Source: Acidobacteriota bacterium (GTDB lineage: Bacteria; Acidobacteriota; Blastocatellia; Pyrinomonadales; Pyrinomonadaceae). From it: a stretch of DNA of 64,000 nt. Made by a program: the position numbers and the translations under genes. The notes beneath the pieces were generated by a model, which saw only the letters and a program-made list of their open reading frames with translations, had not been told where the DNA came from and did no database searches. The first letter of the stretch is position 1. The number at the start of each line of letters is the position of its first letter. Shown in pieces: positions 1 to 7,975 of this stretch. The DNA is taken from contig JAFAZX010000015.1 of NCBI GenBank assembly GCA_019239425.1, positions 47,831-111,830 on the forward strand. The letters are read 5' to 3'.

Positions 1-410
1 ATGGTCATCACGGCGTCCTCGGCCGGGCCTTTCGGGGGCGCGTAGAGGTAGCCGTCGCCGCCGCCGGGGCCGTGCGTGCCGGCCTTGAGGCAGTAGCTCT
101 GGTCGACGAACATGTAGTAGCCGGGCTGCAGCACGAAGCCGCCGTTGGGCGTCCGCTGCAAGGTCATCAGGGAGCGCTCGGGCTCGCGCGGCGTGAAGCC
201 GTCCTTCGAAGAGTCGCCCCACTTGGCGTCGGGCAGGCTGGTCGTAATCGGCTGCTTGTCGCCGAGCAGGTTCGGCGTCTTCTTCTTCAGCTTGTCGCCG
301 AGGCCGCCCAAGCCCCCGAGCTGCGCCGAGGCGGTGCCGGCGCAGAGGGCGACGAGCAGCGCGGCGCAGACGGCCAACAGGCCGGGGCGTCTGAAACTTT
401 GATTGTGCAT
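1..410 (-). CDS. Secreted protein of unknown function, C-terminus beyond the window
   Basis: The frame is open from the window edge to an ATG at 410, giving at least 136 residues. A GGGAGAA ribosome site lies about 10 bases upstream of the ATG. The N-terminus is a clear signal peptide: basic MHNQSFRRPG, a hydrophobic stretch, then a probable signal-peptidase site after TASAQ near residue 31. The mature part has a short Lys-rich segment (GDKLKKKTPN) and a motif with GYYMFVDQSYC and KAGTHGPGGGDGYLYAPPKG. I do not recognise the family. It is probably periplasmic or surface-exposed and is transcribed divergently from the primase-like gene. Confidence 0.7.
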   Translation of the reverse strand, partial: MHNQSFRRPGLLAVCAALLVALCAGTASAQLGGLGGLGDKLKKKTPNLLGDKQPITTSLPDAKWGDSSKDGFTPREPERSLMTLQRTPNGGFVLQPGYYMFVDQSYCLKAGTHGPGGGDGYLYAPPKGPAEDAVMT

Positions 411-521
411 TGAGTCTTACTTCTCCCAGGGGTTTGAAAGATACCGCAGTGCGTAGATGTTAGCTTCGCCCGAAGGGTTGGGCAAGTCCTAAGTTCGGCC
501 TTCACTTTTCGACCGCCGCCG

Positions 522-527
522 TTTAAT
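522..527 (+). promoter_or_regulatory. Putative -10 box TTTAAT close to the start of the primase-like gene
   Basis: TTTAAT ends nine bases before the ATG at 537, and no Shine-Dalgarno sequence is visible. If used, transcription would start within a few bases of the ATG. The -35 match (CTTCAC at 500-505) is poor. Confidence 0.3.
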
Positions 528-536
528 TTCTCAAGC

Positions 537-1673
537 ATGAGGACGGACGGCAGTTCGCCCGAGAAGCTCAGAGAGCTGCGCGACGAGGTCAAGCGCTGCA
601 TCGACTACCGCGCCTTCTACCTGCGGTACTGCCCCGAGGCGCGCCAGAGCGGCGCGCGCCTGCAATCGCTCTGCCCCATCCCCGCGCACGCGCACAGCGG
701 GAAGGGGCACCCCAGCCTCTCCATCGATCTCCAGCAGGGGCTCTTCAACTGCTTCTCGCGCGACGAGGGCGGCGACGCCATCACCTTCTACGAGCTGATG
801 CACGGCGTCAGCTACGCGCGCGCGGTGAGGGAGCTTGCGCGCGAGCTGGGCCTGGACGGGAGAAAGGGCCGGCGCCCTTCGCTCGCCTCGGCGTCGGCGC
901 CGGACGCCTCCGAAGCGGAGGGCGAGAGCTTCGAGCCGCTCGACGCGGAGCAGACCGCCGAGGTCTGCACGCGCTTCCTTGAGATCTGCCGGGCCGAAAA
1001 TCAGTTGGAGGGCACGGCCTACCTCGCGCGCCGCGGCATCGACGCCGCGACCGCCCGCCGCGCGGGCGTCACGTACTTCCCGCGCCGCGCCTACCGCCGC
1101 GTCATGCGCCGTGTGTCGGACAGTTTCCCGGTCGAGACGCTCCGGCGCGCGGGCCTCTTCAACCGCAAAGAGCACCTGACGTTCTATCATCACCGCCTGC
1201 TCTTTCCGTTCTACGTCAACGGCCGGCCCGTCTACTTGCAAGCGCGCACGACCGCGGCCGGCGTCGAGCCGCGCTGGCACAACATGCGCGGCCACGTCCC
1301 CGCGCTCTACAACGCGGACTCCCTGCCCGAACTTCAGAGCGGCGCAATCGTCTACCTCGTCGAAGGCTTCACCGACACGCTCACGCTCCTCGCGCACGGC
1401 TTCGCGGGGGTCGGACTCGTCGGCGCCGGCGGGCTGAAAGGCGATTGGCTCGCGCCCTTGGGCCGCTTCCGCGTCGTCGCCGCGCTCGACCCGGACGCCG
1501 CCGGGCGCAAGGCCTCCGCACGCTACCGCGAACTCTTCCAGGCGCGCGGCCTGGCGCTGGCGGTCATCGAACTCCCCTCCGACATCAACGACCTCTTCCG
1601 ACACCACCCGGCCGCGGCTTTGGAGTTGGAGCTTTTGACCGAGAAAGCTCTGGAAGAGATCGGCAAAGACTGA
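537..1673 (+). CDS. CHC2 zinc-finger / Toprim primase-like protein
   Basis: The 378-residue protein resembles the N-terminal two thirds of DnaG primase. Residues about 15-100 match the CHC2-type region (CPIPAH, later LFNCFSRDEGGDAITF), but the finger is degenerate: the usual CPFH spacing and the final Cys of CFGC are absent. Residues about 265-345 form a Toprim domain with VEGFTD, carrying the conserved Glu, and LDPDAAG, carrying the DxD acidic pair. The helicase-interaction domain of the roughly 600-residue DnaG is missing, so this is probably an accessory or element-derived primase or a topoisomerase-fold nuclease, not the replicative primase. Stand-alone CHC2-Toprim proteins are often mobile-element borne, but no other phage genes lie beside it. 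Confidence 0.75.
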   Translation: MRTDGSSPEKLRELRDEVKRCIDYRAFYLRYCPEARQSGARLQSLCPIPAHAHSGKGHPSLSIDLQQGLFNCFSRDEGGDAITFYELMHGVSYARAVRELARELGLDGRKGRRPSLASASAPDASEAEGESFEPLDAEQTAEVCTRFLEICRAENQLEGTAYLARRGIDAATARRAGVTYFPRRAYRRVMRRVSDSFPVETLRRAGLFNRKEHLTFYHHRLLFPFYVNGRPVYLQARTTAAGVEPRWHNMRGHVPALYNADSLPELQSGAIVYLVEGFTDTLTLLAHGFAGVGLVGAGGLKGDWLAPLGRFRVVAALDPDAAGRKASARYRELFQARGLALAVIELPSDINDLFRHHPAAALELELLTEKALEEIGKD

Positions 1674-1767
1674 ACCTTCCGAGCCGGCTTCTACGCGTTA
1701 GCAGAAGGGCGCCGTGTTGGACGGCCGCTCCCGAGTTCTTCCAAACCACAGTCGCCGGTGGCGTCGA

Positions 1768-2667
1768 ATGAAAAATCTTAACGGAATGAAAAATCTTAAA
1801 GTCCACACGCTCGCCCTCGCCTGCGCGCTCCTGCTGTGCGCGGCGAACCACGCCTCGGCCAGGCCCGCGCCGCAGCTCTCGGCCGCGCCCGCCTCCTACG
1901 CCGGGACTTATCATTACAAGACCTACCGGCCGGGCAAGGAGGGCTACGACAACACGCTCGAAGTCGAGGACAGGGGTGGCGGCCGGCTCCACGTCACGCT
2001 CTCCGGCAGCTACATCTACAAGGCCAACGGCGAAGAGACGATGCACGAGGGCGGGGGCGAGGGCGACGCGACCCTGCGCGGCAACGTCGCCACGGCGAGC
2101 GTCAAGCCCGACGGCGGCGACGCGCCCTGCCGCGTCATTATCATCTTCGAGGGCGGCGAGGCGGGCGTGAAGGCCGACACCTCCTGCGGCTTCAACGTCG
2201 AACTCGACGGCACCTACCGGAGCGCGAAGGCGTCCGCCGCGCGCAGGGCCGCCGCCGCCGCGACGGGGCCGCGCCAGGTCAGGTTCGACCGCCTGCCCGA
2301 CTTCGTCAACGACCACCAGGCGAACAAGACCGGCTCAAGCTTCGTCATCACGTCGGTGCCCGCCGACAAGGTCAAGCTAATCAAGCCGGCCGGGCGCAAG
2401 GGGATGTTCTACCTGATGCTCGACGAATCGGACGGCGACGCCGCCTCGACTTTTCTCGCCTCGTCCGAGCTGGTCAAAAACCTGCGCGCCACCGACACGG
2501 CGGGGGTCGCCACGCTGCGCGTCACCGCCGTGCTGGTCGAGTTCGTCGGCAGCTTCGACATCTACCGCTCCTCCTTCGTCACGAAGGTCGAAGGGTACGG
2601 CGACGACGGCTCGCTCCTCTGGGTCGTCACGGGCGCCGGGCCGGTCAGGGCGAGTATGCGGCAGTAA
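1768..2667 (+). CDS. Secreted hypothetical protein
   Basis: The protein has 299 residues from the ATG at 1768; a second in-frame ATG at 1786 repeats the same codons (MKNLNG then MKNLK). A signal peptide follows (VHTLALACALLLCAANHASA). The mature protein has a beta-rich N-terminal part (GTYHYKTYRPG, LHVTLSGSY) and a C-terminal part with alternating strands (VTAVLVEFVGSFDIYRSSFV). I recognise no family. It is probably periplasmic. It lies 94 bases after the primase-like gene, and a promoter for the next gene starts at its 3' end. Confidence 0.7.
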   Translation: MKNLNGMKNLKVHTLALACALLLCAANHASARPAPQLSAAPASYAGTYHYKTYRPGKEGYDNTLEVEDRGGGRLHVTLSGSYIYKANGEETMHEGGGEGDATLRGNVATASVKPDGGDAPCRVIIIFEGGEAGVKADTSCGFNVELDGTYRSAKASAARRAAAAATGPRQVRFDRLPDFVNDHQANKTGSSFVITSVPADKVKLIKPAGRKGMFYLMLDESDGDAASTFLASSELVKNLRATDTAGVATLRVTAVLVEFVGSFDIYRSSFVTKVEGYGDDGSLLWVVTGAGPVRASMRQ

Positions 2668-2670
2668 CTT

Positions 2671-2700
2671 CTTTCAGGCTCTCGAAAGCTGGCGTATAAT
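2671..2700 (+). promoter_or_regulatory. Putative promoter with consensus -10 TATAAT
   Basis: A perfect TATAAT lies at 2695-2700, only nine bases before the ATG at 2710. A weak -35 (CTTTCA, 2671-2676) is 18 bases upstream. No ribosome site separates the box from the ATG, which suggests a nearly leaderless transcript. Confidence 0.55.
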
Positions 2701-2709
2701 CGCCGACTT

Positions 2710-4005
2710 ATGGCCGATGAGATAGCGAAAGCTGGTGCGGAGACCGAGTGCCTGACCCTGGCGGACAAGCTGCGCATGCTGCTTGAGATCACCAGGAAGA
2801 TCAGCCGCTCGCTCGACCTCGAAGAGGTGCTGGCGCAGGTGATGGACACGCTCGACCAGCTCCTCCCTTACGACGCCGCCGGCATCTACATCATCCGCCG
2901 CGACCCGCACGCCTCGGAGGGCGGCACGGCCTCGCTCGTCTTCCACGCCGAGGCCGTCCGCGGCTACGACATCGAAGAGCTGATGGAACTGCGTCTCAGG
3001 CTGGGGCAGGGGCTCATCGGCTGGGTCGCGCAGACGGGCGAATCGGTCGTCGTCCCCGACGTGCGCAAGGACGCGCGCTACGTCAACGCGCGCAAGGAGA
3101 CGCGCTCCGAGGTCGTCGCCCCCATCATCTCGAACGACTCGGTGATCGGCGTCTTCGACCTGGAGTCCGACGACCTCAACGCCTACACCGAGGAGGACAA
3201 GCAGCTCCTCATGCTGCTCGCCTCGCAGGTCGCCATCATCGTCGAGAAGGCGATGCTCCACGAGCAGCTCGTCGAGAAGAAGCGGCTGGAGGCGCAGCTC
3301 GAAGTCGCCCGGCAGGTGCAGCTCGCGCTCCTGCCCGAGCGCGACCCGGAGGTGGACGGCTTCGACATCTCCGCCTACAACTTCTCGACCGAGGAGGTCT
3401 CGGGCGACTACTACGACTTCGTCAAACCCTACGAAGACCACGTCGGCCTCGTCATCGCCGACGTGTCGGGGAAGGGCGTGCCGGCGTCGCTGCTGATGGC
3501 CTTCCTGCGCGCCAGCCTGCGCGCGGCCATCCACACCGGCTACGCGCCGAACGTCGCGATGGCGAAGGTCAACTATCTGCTGTGGGAGTCCATCGACCCG
3601 CACCAGTTCGTGACCTGTTTCTACGGCATGCTCGACGCGACGAACCGGACGCTGGCCTTCGTCAACGCGGGCCACAACCCCCTGCTCATCCTCAACCCCG
3701 ACGGCCCGCGCTTCATCGAGCGCGGCGGCCTCCCGCTGGGGCTGTTCAAGGACACGCGCTACTACGAGTACTACCTGCCCATCGACTCCGGCCAGATTCT
3801 CGTCCTCTACACCGACGGCGCGACCGAGGCGCAGAGTCCGGAGGGGCAGGAGTACGGCCGCTCGCGCCTCGTGGACGCCGTCCGCCGCAGCCGCGACCTC
3901 AGCGCCCGCAAGATGATCGACTACATCTACAACGACATCTTCGACTGGACGGGCGGCCGCGGCTCCGGCGACGACGTGACGTTCGTGGTGATAAAAGCTC
4001 TTTGA
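2710..4005 (+). CDS. GAF domain / SpoIIE-type PP2C protein phosphatase (RsbU-like)
   Basis: The protein has 431 residues. A short helix (residues 15-35) leads into a GAF domain (about 30-180; GQGLIGWVAQTGESVVVPDV and VIGVFDLES are typical). A signalling helix (VEKKRLEAQLEVARQVQLALLP) connects it to a C-terminal SpoIIE phosphatase domain (about 215-430) with the metal-binding acidic motifs DVSGKGVPASLLMA, GHNPLL, YTDGATEA and SGDDVTFVV. Such proteins sense a ligand or redox state and dephosphorylate an anti-sigma-factor antagonist in partner-switching pathways. No partner kinase or STAS protein is adjacent. No transmembrane segment is seen, so it is cytoplasmic. Confidence 0.93.
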   Translation: MADEIAKAGAETECLTLADKLRMLLEITRKISRSLDLEEVLAQVMDTLDQLLPYDAAGIYIIRRDPHASEGGTASLVFHAEAVRGYDIEELMELRLRLGQGLIGWVAQTGESVVVPDVRKDARYVNARKETRSEVVAPIISNDSVIGVFDLESDDLNAYTEEDKQLLMLLASQVAIIVEKAMLHEQLVEKKRLEAQLEVARQVQLALLPERDPEVDGFDISAYNFSTEEVSGDYYDFVKPYEDHVGLVIADVSGKGVPASLLMAFLRASLRAAIHTGYAPNVAMAKVNYLLWESIDPHQFVTCFYGMLDATNRTLAFVNAGHNPLLILNPDGPRFIERGGLPLGLFKDTRYYEYYLPIDSGQILVLYTDGATEAQSPEGQEYGRSRLVDAVRRSRDLSARKMIDYIYNDIFDWTGGRGSGDDVTFVVIKAL

Positions 4006-4156
4006 GTAGGCAGTAGGCAGATGGCAGTAGGCAGTTAAAACAAAAAGACGGGCCGAATGAATCGGGGGAGGCGAGTTGCGCAACTCGCCTCCCCCGAAAT
4101 ATTTTCGCCAGTTTCTCTACCGGCTAACTGCCTACTGCCATCTGCCTACTGCCTGC
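4006..4156. repeat. Inverted repeat of GTAGGCA-type heptamers between convergent genes
   Basis: The left arm (4006-4037) and right arm (4125-4156) are 32 bp each and complementary at 31 positions. Each arm is a run of degenerate heptamers of the type GTAGGCA. The element begins directly after the TGA of the phosphatase gene and ends six bases before the stop of the facing small gene. A second perfect palindrome lies in its loop. Confidence 0.9.
4062..4104. terminator. Perfect 36-nt palindrome followed by a T-rich tail
   Basis: Bases 4062-4097 form a perfect palindrome centred at 4079/4080 (TCGGGGGAGGCGAGTTGC and its complement), followed by AAATATTTT. It can terminate transcription of the phosphatase gene and, on the other strand, of the small convergent gene. 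It is nested in the loop of the heptamer inverted repeat. Confidence 0.7.
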
Positions 4157-4161
4157 TTTTC

Positions 4162-4419
4162 TCAGTGCGCTGTCGCCGACTCGTGCGCGTGGTCGCCGCC
4201 GGGGGCGACGGGCGCGCGGTAGTTGCCGAAGCGGAACTCGGCCTCGGGCTCGTCGAAGCTGTAGACGTCGAAGCCGTAGGCGTCGAAGTACGCGACGAGG
4301 TCGTCGGACGAGCGCAGGAAGATGACCGGCTCGTAGCCCGCGTCGGCGCGTATCTCAAGGATGCGCTCAAGTATCTCCAACGGGGCAAAGACTCTCGCGG
4401 GGTCTCGGTACGTCGCCAT
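4162..4419 (-). CDS. Small protein of unknown function (85 residues)
   Basis: An excellent ribosome site, AAAGGAGG, lies about 10 bases upstream of the ATG, which supports this short frame. The protein is acidic and aromatic-rich (VAYFDAYGFDVYSFDEPEAEFRFGNY) and ends in a His-rich tail (GDHAHESATAH). It has no signal peptide, membrane segment or recognisable motif. It faces the phosphatase gene and is separated from it by the heptamer repeat. The function is unknown. Confidence 0.65.
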   Translation of the reverse strand: MATYRDPARVFAPLEILERILEIRADAGYEPVIFLRSSDDLVAYFDAYGFDVYSFDEPEAEFRFGNYRAPVAPGGDHAHESATAH

Positions 4420-4532
4420 ACTCTCACGCCTCCTTTCCGGCCGCGGGCTTCAATTGCTTAACGAACACGACCCGCGCCGTCTGGATTGAGATGTACGCCG
4501 AAGCGGCCACAGTTGTTTGCAAGACGAGTGAC

Positions 4533-4559
4533 ATTTCCGTTACGACTGTTTACGGAAAT
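4533..4559. promoter_or_regulatory. Perfect 8-bp inverted repeat, possible operator
   Basis: ATTTCCGT (4533-4540) and ACGGAAAT (4552-4559) are perfect inverted copies with an 11-bp spacer. They lie in the 369-bp divergent gap between the 85-residue gene and pilT. The AT-rich arms contrast with the GC-rich surroundings. This suits a dimeric regulator site, but no regulator is identified. Confidence 0.4.
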
Positions 4560-4672
4560 ATGCGGGGCGCGCCCCCCGTGTACTTCACAGTAGGCCTTCC
4601 GATTCCGCAGCGTCCGTCGCGGGCCGGCCCACGATCCGGCCCCGCGAAATTCCTACTTGCCAACCGGCCCGC

Positions 4673-4705
4673 CGTTCTGTCATTTTAGATGTGGGGAACA
4701 GAACG
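4673..4705. promoter_or_regulatory. Second 8-bp inverted repeat upstream of pilT
   Basis: CGTTCTGT (4673-4680) and ACAGAACG (4698-4705) are perfect inverted copies with a 17-bp spacer, 84 bases before the pilT start. They could be an operator or a hairpin in the pilT leader. Apart from the two inverted repeats, I see no gene in the 4420-4788 gap. Confidence 0.35.
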
Positions 4706-4788
4706 CGGACTCCGCGCGCCCCTTTACAGCCCACCGCCCTCGTGCCCGAGCACTAGTTTACGCCTACGGCCCCCGGAGCAGACCTTAG

Positions 4789-6006
4789 ATGAGCACACCC
4801 CAAGCGCCTTTTTCCGCGCCGCCACCCCCGGCGGGCGCGCCGCCGCAGTTGAATTTTTTGAACGTCCTCCAGCGCATGCTGGCCGTCTCGGACAAGGTCA
4901 GCGACCTGATCTTCTCGCCGGGGCGCCCGCCGCAGGTCGAGCTGATGGGCGAGCTACAGCCCGTCGAGGTGCCCGGCCTGGAGAAGATTCTGCCCAACCA
5001 CACTGCCTCGCTCGCCAAGCTCATCATCGGCAACCACCTGACGGCCGGCGACAACCTGCAGAAGTTCGGCTCGGCCGACCTCTCCTTCAGCGCGCCCGGC
5101 TTCGCGCGCTTCCGCGTCAACATCTTCATGCAGCGCGGCACGCACGCCATCGTCATGCGCGTCATCCCCAACCGCCCGCCGCAGTGGAGCGACTACAACC
5201 TGCCCGAAGTCTTGAAGGAGATTTGCGGACTCAAGAACGGCATCGTGCTGGTGACGGGGCCGACCGGCTCCGGCAAGTCCACGACGCTCGCCGCCGTCAT
5301 CGACCTCATCAACGAGTCGAAGGCGTACCACATCGTCACCATCGAAGACCCGATAGAGTTCCTCCACATGCACAAGCGCTCGACCATCCACCAGCGCGAG
5401 CTGCATTCCGACACGCCCAACTTCGCGCTCGCCCTGCGCGCGGCCCTGCGCCAGGCTCCGAAGGTCATCCTCGTCGGCGAGATGCGCGACCGCGAGACCA
5501 TCGAGGTCGCGCTCGAAGCGGCCGAGACGGGCCACCTCGTCCTCTCGACGCTGCACACCATCGACGCCGCGAAGACCGTCGACCGCATCGTCGGCGTCTT
5601 CCCGAAGAACGAGGAGAAGTCGATCCGCACCCGCCTGTCGCAGTCGTTCCGCTTCATCGTCTCGCAGCGCCTGCTGCCGCGCGCGGATCGGCAGGGGCGT
5701 ATCGCCGCCATCGAAATCCTGAAGTCCACGGCCCGCACGCGCGAGTACATGGAGTACGGCGAGCGCGAGGGCAAGTCGCTCGTGGACGCGATGGAACAGG
5801 GCGAGCTCGACGGCATGCAGACCTTCGACAGCGTGCTCGAACAATACGTCCGCGGCGGCGTCGTGAAGAAGGAGGACGCCATGTCCTACGCCAGCAACCC
5901 CGGCAACTTCCTCCTCCGCCTCAGCGACATGGGCTCCGGCGGCGGGGTCGGCGCGATGCCCCCGCCGAGCGGCGGCGGCGGCTCGATGCTCGACATGCTC
6001 GAATAG
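4789..6006 (+). CDS. pilT: PilT-type type IV pilus retraction ATPase
   Basis: The protein has 405 residues. A Pro-rich start is followed by the PilT N-domain (about 25-125) and a RecA-like ATPase with Walker A GPTGSGKST (about residue 158), an Asp box (VTIEDPIEF), Walker B (VILVGEMRDRETIEVAL) and the AETGHLVLSTLHT His box. It powers pilus retraction at the inner membrane for twitching or DNA uptake. The C-terminal about 30 residues are Gly/Pro-rich (MPPPSGGGGS) instead of the usual tail. No other pilus assembly gene is adjacent; a pilin-like protein lies at 17554-18054. The start at 4789 has CGGAG upstream. Confidence 0.93.
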   Translation: MSTPQAPFSAPPPPAGAPPQLNFLNVLQRMLAVSDKVSDLIFSPGRPPQVELMGELQPVEVPGLEKILPNHTASLAKLIIGNHLTAGDNLQKFGSADLSFSAPGFARFRVNIFMQRGTHAIVMRVIPNRPPQWSDYNLPEVLKEICGLKNGIVLVTGPTGSGKSTTLAAVIDLINESKAYHIVTIEDPIEFLHMHKRSTIHQRELHSDTPNFALALRAALRQAPKVILVGEMRDRETIEVALEAAETGHLVLSTLHTIDAAKTVDRIVGVFPKNEEKSIRTRLSQSFRFIVSQRLLPRADRQGRIAAIEILKSTARTREYMEYGEREGKSLVDAMEQGELDGMQTFDSVLEQYVRGGVVKKEDAMSYASNPGNFLLRLSDMGSGGGVGAMPPPSGGGGSMLDMLE

Positions 6007-6011
6007 ACGAT

Positions 6012-6136
6012 GGGCAGAAGCCCGACCGTGAGGGAGGGCGTAGGTCTTACCATAAAGGAGGATGAGAGGCAGCGTGCTTCTCATCCTCCTTTTTATTGTT
6101 GCTTCGACGCCCTCCCTCACGGTCGGGCTTCTGCCC
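6012..6136. repeat. Perfect 30-bp inverted repeat, GAAGCCCGACC family
   Basis: The arms 6012-6041 and 6107-6136 are perfectly complementary over 30 bp. The core GAAGCCCGACCGTGAGGGAG recurs at 19376 and 61315. The element starts six bases after the pilT stop and encloses a second hairpin with a T-run. Confidence 0.9.
6054..6096 (+). terminator. Intrinsic terminator downstream of pilT
   Basis: The arms AAAGGAGGATGAGA (6054-6067) and TCTCATCCTCCTTT (6079-6092) are perfectly complementary around an 11-nt loop and run into TTTTT. This is a canonical Rho-independent terminator for pilT, nested inside the larger inverted repeat. Confidence 0.8.
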
Positions 6137-6155
6137 CGGGCGTAATAGGTGCAAA

Positions 6156-7910
6156 ATGGCGGCAACCATGTGGGCGTGGGTCAGACATCAAACCGGCGTG
6201 GCTCTGTCTGAGTTTAGATTCCGGGCTTTGTGGTCGGCGCTGGTGTTGGCGGCGCTGGTCGGCGTGTGTGCGGCTGTGCCGTCGTCGGCGCAAGGGGACG
6301 GCGAGGGCTTCGTCAACCTCGCGCTGCCGGCGGGCGGCGAGGTCTTGGTCGAGAACAGGCGCGGCGACCTGCGCGTCGAGGTCTGGGAGGGCGAGCAAGT
6401 CGGTGTGGCGGCGACGGTCGCGCCAGTCGCGCAGACGCCGAAGGCCGCGAAGCCCGCGGCCCGGCGCGCGGGGCGCAGCAAGAAGGCGGCGCCGAGTTCA
6501 AGACTCCCTATCAACGTCGAGACCGTGGGCGGCGCGCTGAAGATAACGGTCGAGCGTGCGGTCTCGGCCGCCGCGCCGCGCGTGGACTTGAGGTTGCGCG
6601 TGCCCGCGTCGGCGCGGCTGAAGGTCTACACCTCGGACGGCGAGTTGGAGGTGTCGGGGCTGCCGGCCTCGCTCGTCGCGCAGACGCTCTCGGGCGAGCT
6701 GCGCGTGGCGCTGCCGAGGGCTTCGGGGGCGAGCGTCACCGCGCAGTCGCTCAACGGCACGGTCAGCGTCGCACGCGGCTTCGAGTCCGAGGGCGCGGCG
6801 GCGCGCGACCTGCGCGGGAAATTCCAGACGGGCGGCGCCGGCCCCTCCGTCAACCTCTTCTCGGGGCGCGGCCGCATCAGCCTCGAAACGCTCACGCCCG
6901 GCGCGCGCAGTTCCGAGTCGGCGCGCACGGCGACGCCGCAGCGTGTGAAGGAGGCGCAGGACGAGGGTTCGTTCAAGCCCGCGCGGCAGCCGCCGCAGCC
7001 CGTCGAGACGCCGCAGGAGGTCGACGAGGACGAGGTCGTGCGCGTCGAGTCCGACCTCGTCACGCTCAACGTCTCGGTCGTCGAGCGCGCGAGCGGGCGC
7101 GGGCTGCAGGGGCTTGCGGCCGAAGACTTCCGCGTCTACGAAGACCGCGTCGAGCAGAAGGTCGAACACTTCGAGGCGTCCGAGGCGCCCTTCGACCTGC
7201 TGCTCCTGCTCGACCTTTCGGGTTCGACCGCGCGCGTGACCGACACCATCCGCGCCGCCGCGCGCCGCTTCGTCGCCGTCACGCGCCCGCAGGATCGGGT
7301 CGGCGTCATCGCCTTCTCCGGCACGGCCGCGGTCGTCTCGCCCCTGACGAGCGACCGCGCGCGCCTGAACGCCGCGCTCGAACGGATGGCGCCGCCGGGC
7401 GGCGACACGCGGCTGCACGACTCCCTGGCCTACGCGCTCGACTTCCTCGAACGCTCGGCCGAGCCCTCGCGCCGCCGCGCGCTCATCGTGATGAGCGACG
7501 GGCTCGACTCGACGCTGCCGAACGTGACGGGCGTCGGCTCTCGAATTTCTTATCAAGAGATACGCGACCGCGTGCAGGAGTTCGACGGCGTGGTCTACTC
7601 GGTCTGGACGAACACGGAGTTCTACGAGGCGTTCAGCCCCGAGGACATACAGCCGGAGACCTACGACCTCGCGCACGACCGGATGAAGGAACTGGCCGAG
7701 GCCGGCGGCGGACTCTTCTACGAGGTCGAGAAGCTCGAAGACCTGGCCGGCGCCTACGAGCGCGTCGTCGCAGACCTCGGCACCGTCTACAGCCTCTCCT
7801 ACCGCCCCACCAACAAGCGCCGCGACGGCGCCTGGCGCGCCATCCACATACGCCTCCCGCGCCGCCCCGACGCCGTCGCACGCGGCCGCCGCGGCTACTC
7901 CGCTAAATGA
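6156..7910 (+). CDS. Secreted VWA-domain protein, acidobacterial VWFA-related type
   Basis: The protein has 584 residues from the ATG at 6156. The frame extends upstream, but those codons lie in the inverted repeat. A signal peptide ends near PSSAQ (about residue 46). Residues about 50-230 form a beta-solenoid-like region of the DUF4097/adhesin type (ENRRGDLRVEVWEG, LKVYTSDGELEVSGLPASL). From about residue 285 comes the entry strand VESDLVTLNVSVV and then a VWA domain with MIDAS motif DLSGSTAR and MSDGLDS. The family is abundant in Acidobacteria and thought to be an extracellular adhesion or binding protein. An alternative start is the ATG at 6168. Confidence 0.85.
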   Translation: MAATMWAWVRHQTGVALSEFRFRALWSALVLAALVGVCAAVPSSAQGDGEGFVNLALPAGGEVLVENRRGDLRVEVWEGEQVGVAATVAPVAQTPKAAKPAARRAGRSKKAAPSSRLPINVETVGGALKITVERAVSAAAPRVDLRLRVPASARLKVYTSDGELEVSGLPASLVAQTLSGELRVALPRASGASVTAQSLNGTVSVARGFESEGAAARDLRGKFQTGGAGPSVNLFSGRGRISLETLTPGARSSESARTATPQRVKEAQDEGSFKPARQPPQPVETPQEVDEDEVVRVESDLVTLNVSVVERASGRGLQGLAAEDFRVYEDRVEQKVEHFEASEAPFDLLLLLDLSGSTARVTDTIRAAARRFVAVTRPQDRVGVIAFSGTAAVVSPLTSDRARLNAALERMAPPGGDTRLHDSLAYALDFLERSAEPSRRRALIVMSDGLDSTLPNVTGVGSRISYQEIRDRVQEFDGVVYSVWTNTEFYEAFSPEDIQPETYDLAHDRMKELAEAGGGLFYEVEKLEDLAGAYERVVADLGTVYSLSYRPTNKRRDGAWRAIHIRLPRRPDAVARGRRGYSAK

Positions 7911-7975
7911 GTGATGAGTGATGAGTGATAAGAAAGAGCCGCAGCCTTTTCTTATCACTTATCACTCATCACTTA
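7908..7975. repeat. Inverted repeat of GTGATGA/GTGATAA heptamers at a convergent gene junction
   Basis: The arms 7908-7935 and 7948-7975 pair over 28 bp with two mismatches. The left arm contains three in-phase heptamers (7911-7931) and begins on the TGA of the VWA gene; the right arm abuts the TGA of the ankyrin gene at 7976. The same family occurs at 51340. Confidence 0.9.

Noticed and set aside
4491..4688. Small plus-strand frame in the pilT upstream gap
   Set aside because: No ribosome site, odd composition, and it covers the two inverted repeats.
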